Part shown: piece after piece, positions 1 through 8,606 of the stretch
Layout: each line of letters begins with the position of its first letter
How positions within the stretch are numbered: position 1 is the first letter of the stretch
Assembly: GCF_014204985.1 (NCBI RefSeq)
Contig: NZ_JACHMP010000001.1
Coordinates: 7,722,931 to 7,786,930, forward strand
Direction: 5' to 3'
DNA length: 64,000 nt
Source of the DNA: Streptosporangium becharense
GTDB taxonomy: Bacteria > Actinomycetota > Actinomycetes > Streptosporangiales > Streptosporangiaceae
Position numbers and translations under genes: made by a program
Notes under the pieces: model-generated
What the model saw: only the letters and a program-made list of their open reading frames with translations
Databases searched by the model: none
What the model was told of the DNA's origin: nothing

Positions 1-1
1 A

Positions 2-1006
2 CGCTTCGGCGGCGACCCGGCGAACGTGACCCTGGTCGGAGAGTCGTACGGGGCTCTCATGATCGCAGCGCACCTGGTGTCACCCGCGTCAGCCGGGCTG
101 TTCCACCGCGCGATCCTGCAGAGCGGGTTTGCGGTGATGGGCTCGACGCCGGCGCACACCTTCATCCCCGGTGTTCCGGCGCTCCCGCCGAGGTGGTCCC
201 CGGCTGCCGAACTCGACCGGCTCGGCGCCGCCATCGCGGCCGAACACGGCTGGGTCACCCCCGGCAGCGACCCCGAGTCGGCGCTCGCACAGCTCCGGCG
301 GGTTCCGGTGACCGACCTGCTCCAGGCGTCGGCCGCCTTCATCCGTCCGGCCTTCGGCGGGCCCACCCTGCCCGAGTCACCCGAGGAGGCGCTGCCCGCC
401 GGACGCTTCCACCGGATGCCGCTGATGCTGGGCACCACACGCGACGAGGCGCGGTTCTTCGTCGGGCTCTTCGCCGACCTCGCCGACAACCCGGTCACAG
501 CCGAAAGCTATCCGCGGCTGCTGGCCGAGGCGTTCGGCGACGCGGCGGACGAGGTCGCCGCGCGTTACGCCCTCGACCGCTTCCCGACACCGAGCCTCGC
601 CTGGGCACAGATCTGCACCGACCGCGCCTGGGCCCGACCGGCCTGGGAACTGGGCCGGACCTTCGCCGCCTACACCGACACCTGGTTCTACGAGTTCGCC
701 GACCGGGACGCCCCCTCGATCGTCCCTCTCCCGGGGTTCCCCGCCGGAGCCCAGCACTCCAGCGAGCTGGTGTACCAGTTCGACCTTCCCGGCGGCCCGC
801 CGCTGTCGGCGGCGCAGCGCGAGTTCGCCGACCGGATGAACCGGTACTGGGCGGCCTTCGCCGCGCACGGTGACCCCGCCTGCGCCGACCTGCCGGCCTG
901 GCCCGGCGTGGGCACCGGCCACGTCCAGTCCCTGGCTCCCGGACGGATCGGCGGTACGGACTACGTGGCCGAGCACCGCCTCGACTTCTGGATGCGAATG
1001 CCCTGA
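2..1006 (+). CDS. Carboxylesterase type B (5' end outside window)
   Basis: Serine hydrolase of the carboxylesterase/lipase type B family, hydrolysing carboxylic esters; the substrate is unknown. The reading frame is open from base 2, so the N-terminus lies upstream of the window and about 334 residues are visible. The nucleophile elbow GESYGA lies at the very start of the visible part. The acidic residue is expected in GTTRDEARFF and the catalytic His in GAQHSSELVYQF, so the triad is complete. The only fully in-window start candidates (for example GTG at 26) would cut into the conserved FGGDP block and are not the true start. A second member of the family lies at 33528-34949. Confidence 0.9.
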   Translation, partial: RFGGDPANVTLVGESYGALMIAAHLVSPASAGLFHRAILQSGFAVMGSTPAHTFIPGVPALPPRWSPAAELDRLGAAIAAEHGWVTPGSDPESALAQLRRVPVTDLLQASAAFIRPAFGGPTLPESPEEALPAGRFHRMPLMLGTTRDEARFFVGLFADLADNPVTAESYPRLLAEAFGDAADEVAARYALDRFPTPSLAWAQICTDRAWARPAWELGRTFAAYTDTWFYEFADRDAPSIVPLPGFPAGAQHSSELVYQFDLPGGPPLSAAQREFADRMNRYWAAFAAHGDPACADLPAWPGVGTGHVQSLAPGRIGGTDYVAEHRLDFWMRMP

Positions 1007-1146
1007 GCCCGGGCTGTCCGCCGCCGTCCTTCAGGATGCCGCCGTCCTTCAAGGCGCGGTACGGGAAGCCGAGGCCGGTACACCGGACACGGCCGTGGCC
1101 GCCCGGCCGAACCGGCCCGTCCGGACGCGTGCCCGATCCTCCTGCC

Positions 1147-2166
1147 TCAGATCGCGGCCAGGGCCGCGGTGACGTCCGCCGCCGGCGCGTTGCGTGCCCG
1201 GCGCCAGGAGGTCCCCGCCCACAGGTGCAGCGTCTCGGCGTCCCCCCGGGCCGCCGCGGCGCGCCGCAGCGGCGCCGTCAGGTGGTGGACCTGCGGATAG
1301 GCGGCGGGCGCCCGGCCGGAGTACTCCGTCATGAACCGGTTGACCAGGCCGCGCGCCGGACGTCCGGTGAAGGCCCTGGTCACGGCGGTGCGGGTGAAGC
1401 GGGGGTCGGTCAGCGCCGCGCGGTGGACCACGCCGGTGCCGCTCTCGGGACAGAGCAGGAAAGCGGTGCCCGCCACGGCCGCGACCGCTCCCGCGGACAG
1501 GACCCGGGAGACGTCGGCGGCCGAGGCGACACCGCCGGCCGCGATGAGGGGAAGCCGTGAGACCTCCCGTACCTGGGACAGCAGGCGCTCCAGACCCGCC
1601 GCCTCGGCGTCCGTGTTGGTGAACGACCCCCGGTGGCCGCCCGCCTCCTCCCCCTGGACGCACAGCACGTCGGCCGCCGCGGCCCGCCGGGCCTCGGCGG
1701 CCGACGTCACCGTGACCACCACGACGGTCCCCTTGCGGCGGAACGCCCGGATCAGCTCGTCCTCCGGGCAACCGAACGTGAAGCCCACCACCACGGGCGG
1801 GTCCGTCAGCAGATCCGCGACCTTGGCGGCGAAGTCGTCATCGCCCCCGTGCGGGAGTCCCAACGTGGCGTCCAGCCGCCGCGCCTCCCCCGCGATGACC
1901 CGCGCGTAGGCGTCGATCTCGGTCTGGTCGACCTCGTCAACCGTGGGCATGAACACATTCACCCCGAACGGGCGGGAGGTGAGCTCACGCGTCCGCTCGA
2001 TCTCCCGGCGCGTCTGCGCGGCCGTCTTGTAACCGGCCGCGAGGAACCCCAGGCCCCCGGCTTCGGACACGGCCGCGGCCAGTTCGGGAGTGGACGCCCC
2101 GCCGGCCATCGGAGCCTGCACGACCGGCAGTCCGAACGGCCACGGCCACGACACTGGATCGGACAT
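1147..2166 (-). CDS. Nitronate monooxygenase (2-nitropropane dioxygenase family)
   Basis: FMN-dependent TIM-barrel enzyme that oxidises alkyl nitronates, about 339 residues. The N-terminal PVVQAPMAGG strand and the phosphate-binding region LIAAGGVASAADVSRVLSAGA are typical of the family; GEEAGGHRG carries the conserved active-site His. I chose the ATG at 2166 (MSDP) because GAGGAGGAG lies at a good distance upstream; in-frame starts at 2172 and 2211 are less well placed. The gene is transcribed away from the ArsR-rhodanese gene. A 19-base direct repeat lies just upstream in the divergent region (about 2188-2248). Confidence 0.85.
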   Translation of the reverse strand: MSDPVSWPWPFGLPVVQAPMAGGASTPELAAAVSEAGGLGFLAAGYKTAAQTRREIERTRELTSRPFGVNVFMPTVDEVDQTEIDAYARVIAGEARRLDATLGLPHGGDDDFAAKVADLLTDPPVVVGFTFGCPEDELIRAFRRKGTVVVVTVTSAAEARRAAAADVLCVQGEEAGGHRGSFTNTDAEAAGLERLLSQVREVSRLPLIAAGGVASAADVSRVLSAGAVAAVAGTAFLLCPESGTGVVHRAALTDPRFTRTAVTRAFTGRPARGLVNRFMTEYSGRAPAAYPQVHHLTAPLRRAAAARGDAETLHLWAGTSWRRARNAPAADVTAALAAI

Positions 2167-2317
2167 CGGCATCTCCTCCTCGGCGCCCGACGGCCGCCCC
2201 CCGAACGCCACGGCGGTGGACGGGACCGGACGGCCGCCCCCCGAACGCGCCGCGGGCGATCTCCATCAGGTCTGGAAGCCTATGCCATCGACCGGCACCG
2301 CCTCCCGCACGGGTCCG

Positions 2318-2350
2318 AGGAGGCTCCGGATCAGACGTCCGGAGCCTCCT
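2318..2350. other. Perfect 13-bp hairpin in a divergent intergenic region
   Basis: AGGAGGCTCCGGA (2318-2330) and TCCGGAGCCTCCT (2338-2350) pair perfectly around a 7-base loop. It looks like a rho-independent stem without a clear U tract. It lies between two genes that point away from each other, where no terminator is expected; it may end transcription of a lost gene or block antisense reading. Confidence 0.55.
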
Positions 2351-2392
2351 GGGCCGTGGCGGTGCCCGGCCGACGGAGACGCTACCATCCTG

Positions 2393-2410
2393 TTCCATGG
2401 ATAACTGGAA
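2393..2410. promoter_or_regulatory. Possible ArsR operator dyad
   Basis: TTCCA (2393-2397) and TGGAA (2406-2410) form an inverted repeat just before the preferred start of the ArsR-rhodanese gene, with repeated ATAAC around it. ArsR-family proteins usually repress their own promoter at such a dyad. The assignment is inferred from position and symmetry only. Confidence 0.3.
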
Positions 2411-2432
2411 TAACGTAGAAGGGGACAAACGC

Positions 2433-3089
2433 GTGGTCTCCGATGAACTGGCCACCGTGGTGAAAGCCATGGCCAACGGCCGCCGGCTGGAGGTGATCGA
2501 GATGCTCGCCCAAGGCGAGCACTCGGTCGAGGCGCTCTCGCGGATGCTGGGGATGGGCGTGACGACGACGTCGGCGCATCTGCAGACACTGAAGCAGGCC
2601 GGTCTGGTGACGACACGGCGCGAGCGGACGACGGTCTTCTACCGGCTGGCCGGCGACGACGTCGCAGAGCTGTATCTGGCGGCCAAGCGTGTCGGCCTGC
2701 GACGTTCGGCCAAGCTACGCGAGGCGGTCGTGTCATATCTGGGACAGGCCGACGTTCCGGGACAGGCCGATGCCGCGCGACCGGCGCCGGTGGTCGACCC
2801 GGCGGCGGTGACCCCGCAGATGACGGTGATCGACGTGCGTCCGCGCGAGGAGTTCGAAGCAGGGCACTTCCCCGGTGCGGTGTCGCTGCCGCTGTCCGAA
2901 CTGGAAGAGCGGTTCGGCGAGATCCCCGCCGACGCGGAGGTCGTCGTGTACTGCCGGGGTGAGTTCTGCCGGATGGCGCGCGAGGCGGCGGCGTGGCTGC
3001 GCGAGCAGGGCGTGGACGCCAAGGCGATGGACGAGGGCGTCATCGAGTGGCGCGGGACGAAGGAGGTCGAGCTTGACGCCGCGTCCTAG
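2433..3089 (+). CDS. ArsR-family regulator fused to a rhodanese domain
   Basis: Two-domain protein of about 218 residues. Residues 1-90 are a winged-helix ArsR domain (SVEALSRMLGMGVTTTSAHL is the recognition region). Residues ~125-215 are a rhodanese domain (VIDVRPREEFEAGHFPGAVSLP) with active-site loop CRGEFC. Rhodanese domains carry persulfide sulfur, so the fusion suggests sensing of sulfane sulfur or thiol-reactive stress. The GTG at 2433 has AAGGGG upstream at 2419; an ATG at 2397 would add 12 residues and may instead lie in the operator. The downstream MFS gene starts inside this gene, so the regulator probably controls that exporter. Confidence 0.85.
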   Translation: MVSDELATVVKAMANGRRLEVIEMLAQGEHSVEALSRMLGMGVTTTSAHLQTLKQAGLVTTRRERTTVFYRLAGDDVAELYLAAKRVGLRRSAKLREAVVSYLGQADVPGQADAARPAPVVDPAAVTPQMTVIDVRPREEFEAGHFPGAVSLPLSELEERFGEIPADAEVVVYCRGEFCRMAREAAAWLREQGVDAKAMDEGVIEWRGTKEVELDAAS

Positions 3090-4356
3090 CGCAGGAGTCG
3101 CCCAGGCGAGCGAGCCGGACGAGGCGACGCGCCGGCAGGTCCAGAAGCGCACTCTGACGGTCGTCGTGATCAGCCAGGTCCTCGGCGGCGCGGGACTGGC
3201 GGCCGGGGTCACCGTAGGCGCCCTGCTCGCCCAGCAGATGCTCGGCTCGGGCAGCCTCGCCGGGCTGCCCACGGCACTGTTCACTCTCGGGTCCGCGCTC
3301 GCCGCCTATCTCGTGGGCCGGCTCACCCAGCGATGGGGCCGGCGCATCGGCCTGGGCCTCGGGTTCACCGCTGGAGGACTCGGTGCGTTCGGCGTCGTCG
3401 CGGCGGCGGCGACGGGCAGCGTGCCGCTGCTGCTGATCGCACTGTTCGTCTACGGAGCCGGCACGGCGACCAATCTGCAAGCCCGCTACGCGGGCACCGA
3501 CCTGGCACTGCCTGCCCAGCGTGGCACGGCGATCAGCGTCGCGATGGTGTCCACCACCCTGGGCGCCGTCGCCGGCCCGAACCTGGTCGAGCCTCTCGGC
3601 TCGGTGGCGGTGAGCTGGGGCCTTCCCGCCCTCACGGGTCCGTTCCTGCTCGCCGGCGTCGCGTATCTGGCCGCCGGAGCGGCCCTGGTCGCCCTGCTGC
3701 GTCCGGACCCGTTCCTGCTGGCCCGCCGGCTGGAGGCGGCCGTCGCCGCGCAGCCGTCCGGCACCGGCGCCGCGGACACCGCCGTGCCCAAGCCCGGCAC
3801 CGGCGTCTACATCGGTGCCACCGTGATGGCGCTGACCCAGATCGCGATGGTCGCGATCATGACGATGACCCCCGTGCACATGCGCGCTCACCACCACGGG
3901 CTGGGAGAGGTCGGTCTCGTCATCGGCATCCACATCGGCGCCATGTACCTGCCGTCACTGGTCACCGGAGTCCTGGTGGACAGGATCGGCCGCACGCCGA
4001 TGGCGGTCGCCTCCGGGATCACCCTCCTGCTCGCCGGGATCACCGCCGCGCTCGCACCCGGCGACTCGCTCGGCCTGCTGATTGTCGCACTCGCGCTGCT
4101 CGGGCTGGGCTGGAACTTCGGGCTCATCGCCGGCACCGCGCTCGTGGTCGACGCGACCGTCCCGAAGAACCGTCCCCGGGTGCAGGGCACCATGGACGTG
4201 CTCATCGCTCTGGCCGGTGCCGGCGGCGGTGCCCTGTCCGGCGTCGTCATGGAGGCCACCGACTACGCGAGCCTGTCACTGGCAGGCGGCATCCTGTCCC
4301 TGCTGCTCATCCCGGTGCTGCTGTGGGCCCGCCGCGGCCGGCGCACCCCCGGCTGA
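3073..4356 (+). CDS. MFS transporter translationally coupled to the ArsR-rhodanese regulator
   Basis: Major facilitator superfamily permease, about 427 residues, about 12 membrane helices. The A-loop-like RLTQRWGRRIGLGLG follows helix 2 and VDRIGRTPMAVASG lies in the second half. The start is a TTG at 3073 inside the end of the regulator gene (17-base overlap), preceded by AAGGAGGT at 3060-3067 with a 5-base spacer, so the two genes are probably translationally coupled. The substrate is unknown; pairing with a rhodanese-type ArsR suggests export of a sulfur- or metal-linked stressor, which is an inference. Confidence 0.82.
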   Translation: MTPRPSAGVAQASEPDEATRRQVQKRTLTVVVISQVLGGAGLAAGVTVGALLAQQMLGSGSLAGLPTALFTLGSALAAYLVGRLTQRWGRRIGLGLGFTAGGLGAFGVVAAAATGSVPLLLIALFVYGAGTATNLQARYAGTDLALPAQRGTAISVAMVSTTLGAVAGPNLVEPLGSVAVSWGLPALTGPFLLAGVAYLAAGAALVALLRPDPFLLARRLEAAVAAQPSGTGAADTAVPKPGTGVYIGATVMALTQIAMVAIMTMTPVHMRAHHHGLGEVGLVIGIHIGAMYLPSLVTGVLVDRIGRTPMAVASGITLLLAGITAALAPGDSLGLLIVALALLGLGWNFGLIAGTALVVDATVPKNRPRVQGTMDVLIALAGAGGGALSGVVMEATDYASLSLAGGILSLLLIPVLLWARRGRRTPG

Positions 4357-4503
4357 CGCCCTTCCCCTTCCCCGACAGGAGTTTCCCGGCGAGCGGTGGC
4401 CGCCCTCGACGCCGACCAGCCTCGGGAACCCGCGGCCTCGGACGGCGGACCGTTCCCGGACAGGTCCGCACCGGGCGGCGCGGGGCCCCCGGACCGGTGT
4501 TCC

Positions 4504-5052
4504 TCAGCCCCGTGTGTGCAGCAGGAACAGGGCGTAGGCGGCGATCGAGCAGCTGTCGGTGATGGTGCCTTCCCGGATCATCCGCTCCAGGTCGGGCTGC
4601 GACACCCAGCCCTGGCGCATGTCCTGCTCGGTGTGCTCCCGGCTGTGCGGGCCGGCGGTCAGGCCCGTGGCCAGGAAGACGTCGAACCGCTGGCCGCTGG
4701 TGCCGTGGGCGTTGTCCAGGCGGCCCAGGTGCACCATCGAGGCCGCCCGCAGGCCCGTCTCCTCGGCCAGTTCGGTGTGGGCGGTGGCCTCCGGGGAGGG
4801 GCTGTCGCGGACGCCGCCCTGCGGGAAGTTCCAGGTGCGCCGCCCGACCGGGTAGCGGTACTCCTCCACCAGGTGGAACCCGTCGTCCTCCATCGGCATG
4901 ACCAGGGCGAAGTCGAGCTGGTCCACCACACCGTAGATGCCGTGCGAGCCGTCGGGGCGTTCGATGCGGTCCTCCCGAACGGCGATCCACGGGTTGGTGT
5001 AGACGACTGTCGAGGCCAGGGTGCGGATCGTCGGTCCGTGTGCGTCGGTCAT
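4504..5052 (-). CDS. Nudix hydrolase (ADP-ribose pyrophosphatase-like)
   Basis: 182 residues. The Nudix box is visible from GGVRDSPSPEATAHTELAEE onward, ending ETGL; the usual Arg before the EExxEE core is replaced by Thr (HTELAEETGL), while the metal-binding glutamates remain. VEEYRYPVGRRTWNFPQGG before the box is typical of ADP-sugar/ADP-ribose pyrophosphatases. It stands alone between the MFS gene and a decayed ctaG fragment, overlapping the fragment's stop by four bases. Confidence 0.85.
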   Translation of the reverse strand: MTDAHGPTIRTLASTVVYTNPWIAVREDRIERPDGSHGIYGVVDQLDFALVMPMEDDGFHLVEEYRYPVGRRTWNFPQGGVRDSPSPEATAHTELAEETGLRAASMVHLGRLDNAHGTSGQRFDVFLATGLTAGPHSREHTEQDMRQGWVSQPDLERMIREGTITDSCSIAAYALFLLHTRG

Positions 5053-5220
5053 GCCGCGGAGCCTACTGGGAGCGCCTCAGCGCGGTGGAGCCGCCGGCCG
5101 CGGCGACGGTACCAGGCGGCGAACAGCGCGGTGGCCAGGAGAAGCCCGGCGATGTCGCCGCCGTAGTACATGACCTGGGCCGCCTGCCGGAGGCCGGCGG
5201 TGTCCGCGGCGCCGGGGAGA
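5049..5220 (-). pseudogene. C-terminal remnant of a CtaG-type cytochrome oxidase assembly protein
   Basis: The last ~50 codons of this frame read QAAQVMYYGGDIAGLLLATA followed by LFAAWYRRRGRR, which matches the final membrane helix and basic tail of caa3-type CtaG (copper delivery to cytochrome oxidase). The upstream helices are absent; the lipoprotein gene ends at 5233, directly where the rest of ctaG should be. I read it as a 5'-deleted remnant. The match is from memory of the family; only the C-terminal motif supports it. Confidence 0.5.
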
Positions 5221-5232
5221 GCCGCCGCCGGT

Positions 5233-6111
5233 CTACGAGCCCACTGGCCGGAGAAAGCCTTCGAGGACCACCAGGCCCTCGCCGTACTTCCCGTCGACCT
5301 GGCGCTGCCTCTCCGGCGTGGCCACCCAGACCCCCGCCCTGACATGGCCGGCCCGCTCGTCCGCCGAGACGGAGTACACGCCCTCGACCTCCTCCTGCAC
5401 TCTCTCCTGGAGTGCCCGCAACTCCGCCGCGGTCCGCCGGCCGCGGCTCAGGCACAGCGCGCCACCCCAGACCTCGCGGATCGCGGGCTCGTGGACGGCC
5501 GGGTCACCGGTGAACCGCAGGTTCAGCACGAGCCGCTTCGGGTCACCGGCGTGCCGCTCCACCGACCTGGGGTCGTCGGGGTCGTAGCCGTCGATCTCCT
5601 CGAGGTAGCTCTGGTCCAGCCAGGCGCCCGCGTACCCGGGAAGCTTCTCCGCCCTGGCGACGGCGGCCGCCAACGCCTCCTGGGTGGCCTTCGCCGGGTC
5701 GGCCGGGCGCCGGCCGCCCGCGGGCTTCGGGCACGGTGTGCTGAAGTCGGGCCGGTCGCCCGGAGTGTCGCGGCGCTCGGCGGGACGCGGGGGCTCGGTG
5801 AGCGTGAGCCTTCGCCCGTCCCAGGTGCCGACCACGTGGTACTCACCCCAGCGCACGCCGCCGCGAGTGGAGTGCTCGACCGTCTTCCAGTCCCATCCGA
5901 CGATGTCGGGGCCGCTGCACTGAGGCGGCAGGGAGGCGGTGACGACGGCGCAGAGCTGAGGGCCGTGCGTGGAGTCGGCGAGTACGGTCCCGTCCGCCTG
6001 GTATCGGACGGGAGCGGTCGGCGCGGGTGCGGGTGCGGGAGCGGTCGCGGCGGGCGCCGTCCCGCAGGCGGTGACGGTCACGAGCACCGCCGCAAGCCAG
6101 ATGCCTCTCAT
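5233..6111 (-). CDS. Putative lipoprotein of unknown function
   Basis: 292 residues. An N-terminal signal peptide ends in a lipobox-like VTAC (Cys ~16), followed by an Ala/Pro/Thr-rich linker (residues 20-35), as in surface lipoproteins of actinomycetes. I do not recognise the ~250-residue globular part, which is rich in charged residues and has no repeats or membrane segments. The ribosome site AAGGGG is unusually close to the ATG, so the start could be slightly different. Confidence 0.65.
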   Translation of the reverse strand: MRGIWLAAVLVTVTACGTAPAATAPAPAPAPTAPVRYQADGTVLADSTHGPQLCAVVTASLPPQCSGPDIVGWDWKTVEHSTRGGVRWGEYHVVGTWDGRRLTLTEPPRPAERRDTPGDRPDFSTPCPKPAGGRRPADPAKATQEALAAAVARAEKLPGYAGAWLDQSYLEEIDGYDPDDPRSVERHAGDPKRLVLNLRFTGDPAVHEPAIREVWGGALCLSRGRRTAAELRALQERVQEEVEGVYSVSADERAGHVRAGVWVATPERQRQVDGKYGEGLVVLEGFLRPVGS

Positions 6112-6307
6112 ACCCCTTCATACGGGCGGGGGTGTGCAGAGGTTCACGGCCGGCCCCGACCGGCCGGTCCCGCGGGAGGGTGCCCGCCGACGGGGGCCGG
6201 AAGCGCTGAAGCTCACCGGGCAGTCGCCTGCCTTCAGGTGCTCGACCCGTTTGTCATGATCAGAGCATGACGGCGGGCGGCTCCTGCCGGCCGGAGAGGA
6301 GACCACC

Positions 6308-6628
6308 GTGCGATGCCCCCGCTGCTCACACGAACTCACGGTGTTCGGCGGGCCCTCGCGCCGCCGCCCGAGAGCCCTGTGGTGGCGGTGCGGCGACTGC
6401 GAATGGCTCGGCTGCCAGTGGCTGGGGGCGGATTCCCCGCTGGAGGAACTGATCAGGTACGAGGGCGAGGAGGCCGTGTGCATGTGGTGCGGTGACGAGG
6501 ACTTCGCGACGTTCGCCGGGTACCGCCGCACCGTGGTCACGCTGGACGACGGCAGGACGGGGCACCGCGTCCTCGACGTGTGCCTCGGCTGTGGCCGCGT
6601 GGGCAGCTGGTTCGACCCCCTGGAGTAG
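6308..6628 (+). CDS. Small four-CxxC zinc-ribbon protein
   Basis: 106 residues with four CxxC knuckles (CPRC, CGDC, CMWC, CLGC), enough for two zinc sites. It starts at a GTG with GAGAGGAG upstream. The pattern suggests a nucleic-acid or protein-binding double zinc ribbon; I do not recognise a named family. Confidence 0.65.
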   Translation: MRCPRCSHELTVFGGPSRRRPRALWWRCGDCEWLGCQWLGADSPLEELIRYEGEEAVCMWCGDEDFATFAGYRRTVVTLDDGRTGHRVLDVCLGCGRVGSWFDPLE

Positions 6629-6670
6629 TGGCGGGGTCGCTCGACGCACCGGCCCGCCCGCTCGCAGGGG

Positions 6671-7654
6671 CTACAGCTGACGCAGCACCTGCATGGCCTC
6701 TCTTTCGATGCGCGAAAGGTCGTGCAGGATGACGCCGGCTTGCTTGAGATACGCGGCGTCGCCGCTCTCCCCGGCTTTCTCGATCAGGGTGGCCACGTCC
6801 GTCCACATGGTGGCGGCCTCGCCGTACAGTCTGTGGCCGGTGCGGAGGTCGCCGTCGTCGATCAGCCCGGTGCACTCGCCGAGGAAGTCACGATAGAGGG
6901 CACGGAACAGGGCACCGCCGGTGCCGGCCTTCTCCATGAGGAGGGCGGCCTGCGGCAGGTCCCGCTCCGGCCGCTCCGTGCGGAGCAGCCACCCGGGCAC
7001 CTGACCGGCGGCTTTCTCGATGCCGCGATGCCCCACGTTCGCGATGGGGGCGGCGAGGAAGGCGTCGGCGCAGGCTTTGATCGCGGGGACGAGGTGGTCC
7101 TGCCAGCGGGGCGGGTGCACCGGCGGGGTGATGGTGAAGGATCGGTTCCTGGCGGTCATCGGGCCGCGTTCGGCCCTCGCCATGGCCAGGCTGGTGCGGC
7201 TGGTGCGCACCGCTCCGCCCTGCTGCCCGGTGTCCACCAGGTAGGCGTGGTCTTCGTCGTAGCCGTACATCGCGACGACGTGACCGCCGAAGTGGACCTT
7301 GGACTGGAAGTGGTCCAGGTGATAGCTGTCGAGCTGGAGGCCGACCGGCCGGCCGGCGTCGATCTGGGCGGCCACGTTCTCCCACGCCTTGCGCGGTGAG
7401 GTGGTCTCCTCGATCCGTAGTGCCAGCCCCAGCCTGGCAGCCAGATTCCTGGTGAGTTCGAACGGTTTGACGCGGCCCCCGAGAAAGGGGAACGCCATGC
7501 TCTTGCTGTCCCAGTAGATGAAGGACAGGCCCGCGCCGAGCCCGAACAGCATGGGCTCGGACAGATCGAGTCCTTCGTGCCGCAGCAGCACCCCCAGCGC
7601 CGTCGTCTCGCAGTGACGCATGCCCCTGGTCTCGATGCCCTCCACGATCGTCAT
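6671..7654 (-). CDS. BtrH N-terminal / DUF4872 domain protein
   Basis: 327 residues. The N-terminal half (GMRHCETTALGVLLRHEGLD, then LSEPMLFGLGAGLSFIYW) is the butirosin BtrH-like fold, related to papain-type acyltransferases. The candidate catalytic Cys is in RHCETTA and the candidate His in FGGHVVAMYGYDE. The C-terminal half fits DUF4872. BtrH transfers an acyl chain from an acyl carrier protein to an antibiotic, but no carrier protein or biosynthetic gene is adjacent here. It starts at the ATG at 7654 after GAGGAGAACGACGC and is probably a single-gene unit. Confidence 0.75.
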   Translation of the reverse strand: MTIVEGIETRGMRHCETTALGVLLRHEGLDLSEPMLFGLGAGLSFIYWDSKSMAFPFLGGRVKPFELTRNLAARLGLALRIEETTSPRKAWENVAAQIDAGRPVGLQLDSYHLDHFQSKVHFGGHVVAMYGYDEDHAYLVDTGQQGGAVRTSRTSLAMARAERGPMTARNRSFTITPPVHPPRWQDHLVPAIKACADAFLAAPIANVGHRGIEKAAGQVPGWLLRTERPERDLPQAALLMEKAGTGGALFRALYRDFLGECTGLIDDGDLRTGHRLYGEAATMWTDVATLIEKAGESGDAAYLKQAGVILHDLSRIEREAMQVLRQL

Positions 7655-7886
7655 GCGTCGTTCTCCTCGATGACTGGATGATCAGCGTGTGCGGAGCCGC
7701 TGCCCGGGCCGGTCGGCATGCCCGGTCTCCGGTGGTCCCCCGTGGCCGGGCACGCACCGTCGTCCGGGACGGAGCGGGGTGCCGGAGTGGGCGGCGGCCA
7801 CCGCGACAGCATGGACTCTCTCACAGGGGGAGAGTCCAGCCGTCTGCCTCTCACCGCGCTGCCGGGTCGTCCAGTCTCGAAGGGGT

Positions 7887-8333
7887 CTACCCGCCGACCG
7901 CGGACCGCCCGGGGGTGATGCGGTCCCACGCGGCTATCGGCAGCATGATGACCGACGCGGGGAACAGGCCGTGCTCCTCGTGGTCGATGTGATGGCGCAG
8001 CCTGCCCAGTGCCTCCAGCACGGCGGGCCAGTCCGGGTTGCGCCGGTCGATCGCGCCGAGCACCCCGTGGATGTCGTCGTGCTCGGCGCAGAGCCGGTCG
8101 ACCTCCTCGGCCAGCGAGCCTTCGGCGCGCAGTTCGGCGAAGAGCCCGCTCTCCTCGGTGGCGGTATGCGGCGCCAGCCGGGCGAGCAGCTCCTCAAGGA
8201 GTGGCGCGGCGACGTCGTACCGGCCCTCGTTGACGGCCCGGCGCAGCGCCCCGGCGCTCTCCTCGATCTCCTCGTGCTCCCGCGTCAGCTGCCCGATCAG
8301 GGGGAACTCCCGGCAACCGCAGTAATTGCACAT
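7887..8333 (-). CDS. Hemerythrin HHE domain protein
   Basis: 148 residues of the HHE cation-binding family, which holds a di-iron site for O2 or NO sensing or storage. Iron ligands are visible in LTREHEEIEE, LAPHTATEESGLF, CAEHDDIHG and HHIDHEEHGLF. The N-terminus has a CNYCGC motif, which could bind an extra metal or form disulfides. The start ATG at 8333 follows AAGGGATGCC. A dyad at 8343-8360 lies immediately upstream. The gene diverges from a methyltransferase-cupin pair. Confidence 0.88.
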   Translation of the reverse strand: MCNYCGCREFPLIGQLTREHEEIEESAGALRRAVNEGRYDVAAPLLEELLARLAPHTATEESGLFAELRAEGSLAEEVDRLCAEHDDIHGVLGAIDRRNPDWPAVLEALGRLRHHIDHEEHGLFPASVIMLPIAAWDRITPGRSAVGG

Positions 8334-8342
8334 GGCATCCCT

Positions 8343-8360
8343 TACGAATCATGTTTCGTA
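8343..8360. promoter_or_regulatory. Perfect 6-6-6 dyad upstream of hemerythrin
   Basis: TACGAA (8343-8348) and TTCGTA (8355-8360) are perfect inverted repeats with a 6-base spacer, ending about ten bases before the hemerythrin start. The position would block translation initiation or a close promoter. The regulator is unknown. Confidence 0.45.
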
Positions 8361-8560
8361 TGTGACGTCAGGATGCCCGCCGGGGATTTCACCCCGGTAG
8401 GGGATGTCGTCGGTGCGGGACAGGGACCTTCGGCCTTCGCCCGGCCGGCGTCCGGACCGGTCCGTGCCCGTCGTCGCGTCACAAGCTTGTGGCTGACGAA
8501 CACCGGGACGTTCGACCCCTCGGTCGGGGACCTTCGGCCGCGTCCCCCCGCCGGTCTTGA

Positions 8561-8580
8561 AACTTAGCCTTGCCTAAGTT
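8561..8580. promoter_or_regulatory. Iron-box-like palindrome upstream of the methyltransferase
   Basis: AACTTAG (8561-8567) and CTAAGTT (8574-8580) are perfect inverted repeats around CCTTGC. The inner TTAG...CTAA core resembles DtxR/IdeR iron boxes, but the outer match is imperfect. It lies 26 bases before the GTG start of the methyltransferase. Confidence 0.45.
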
Positions 8581-8606
8581 CGATGCTCCGACCGGAGGTG
8601 GTCACA

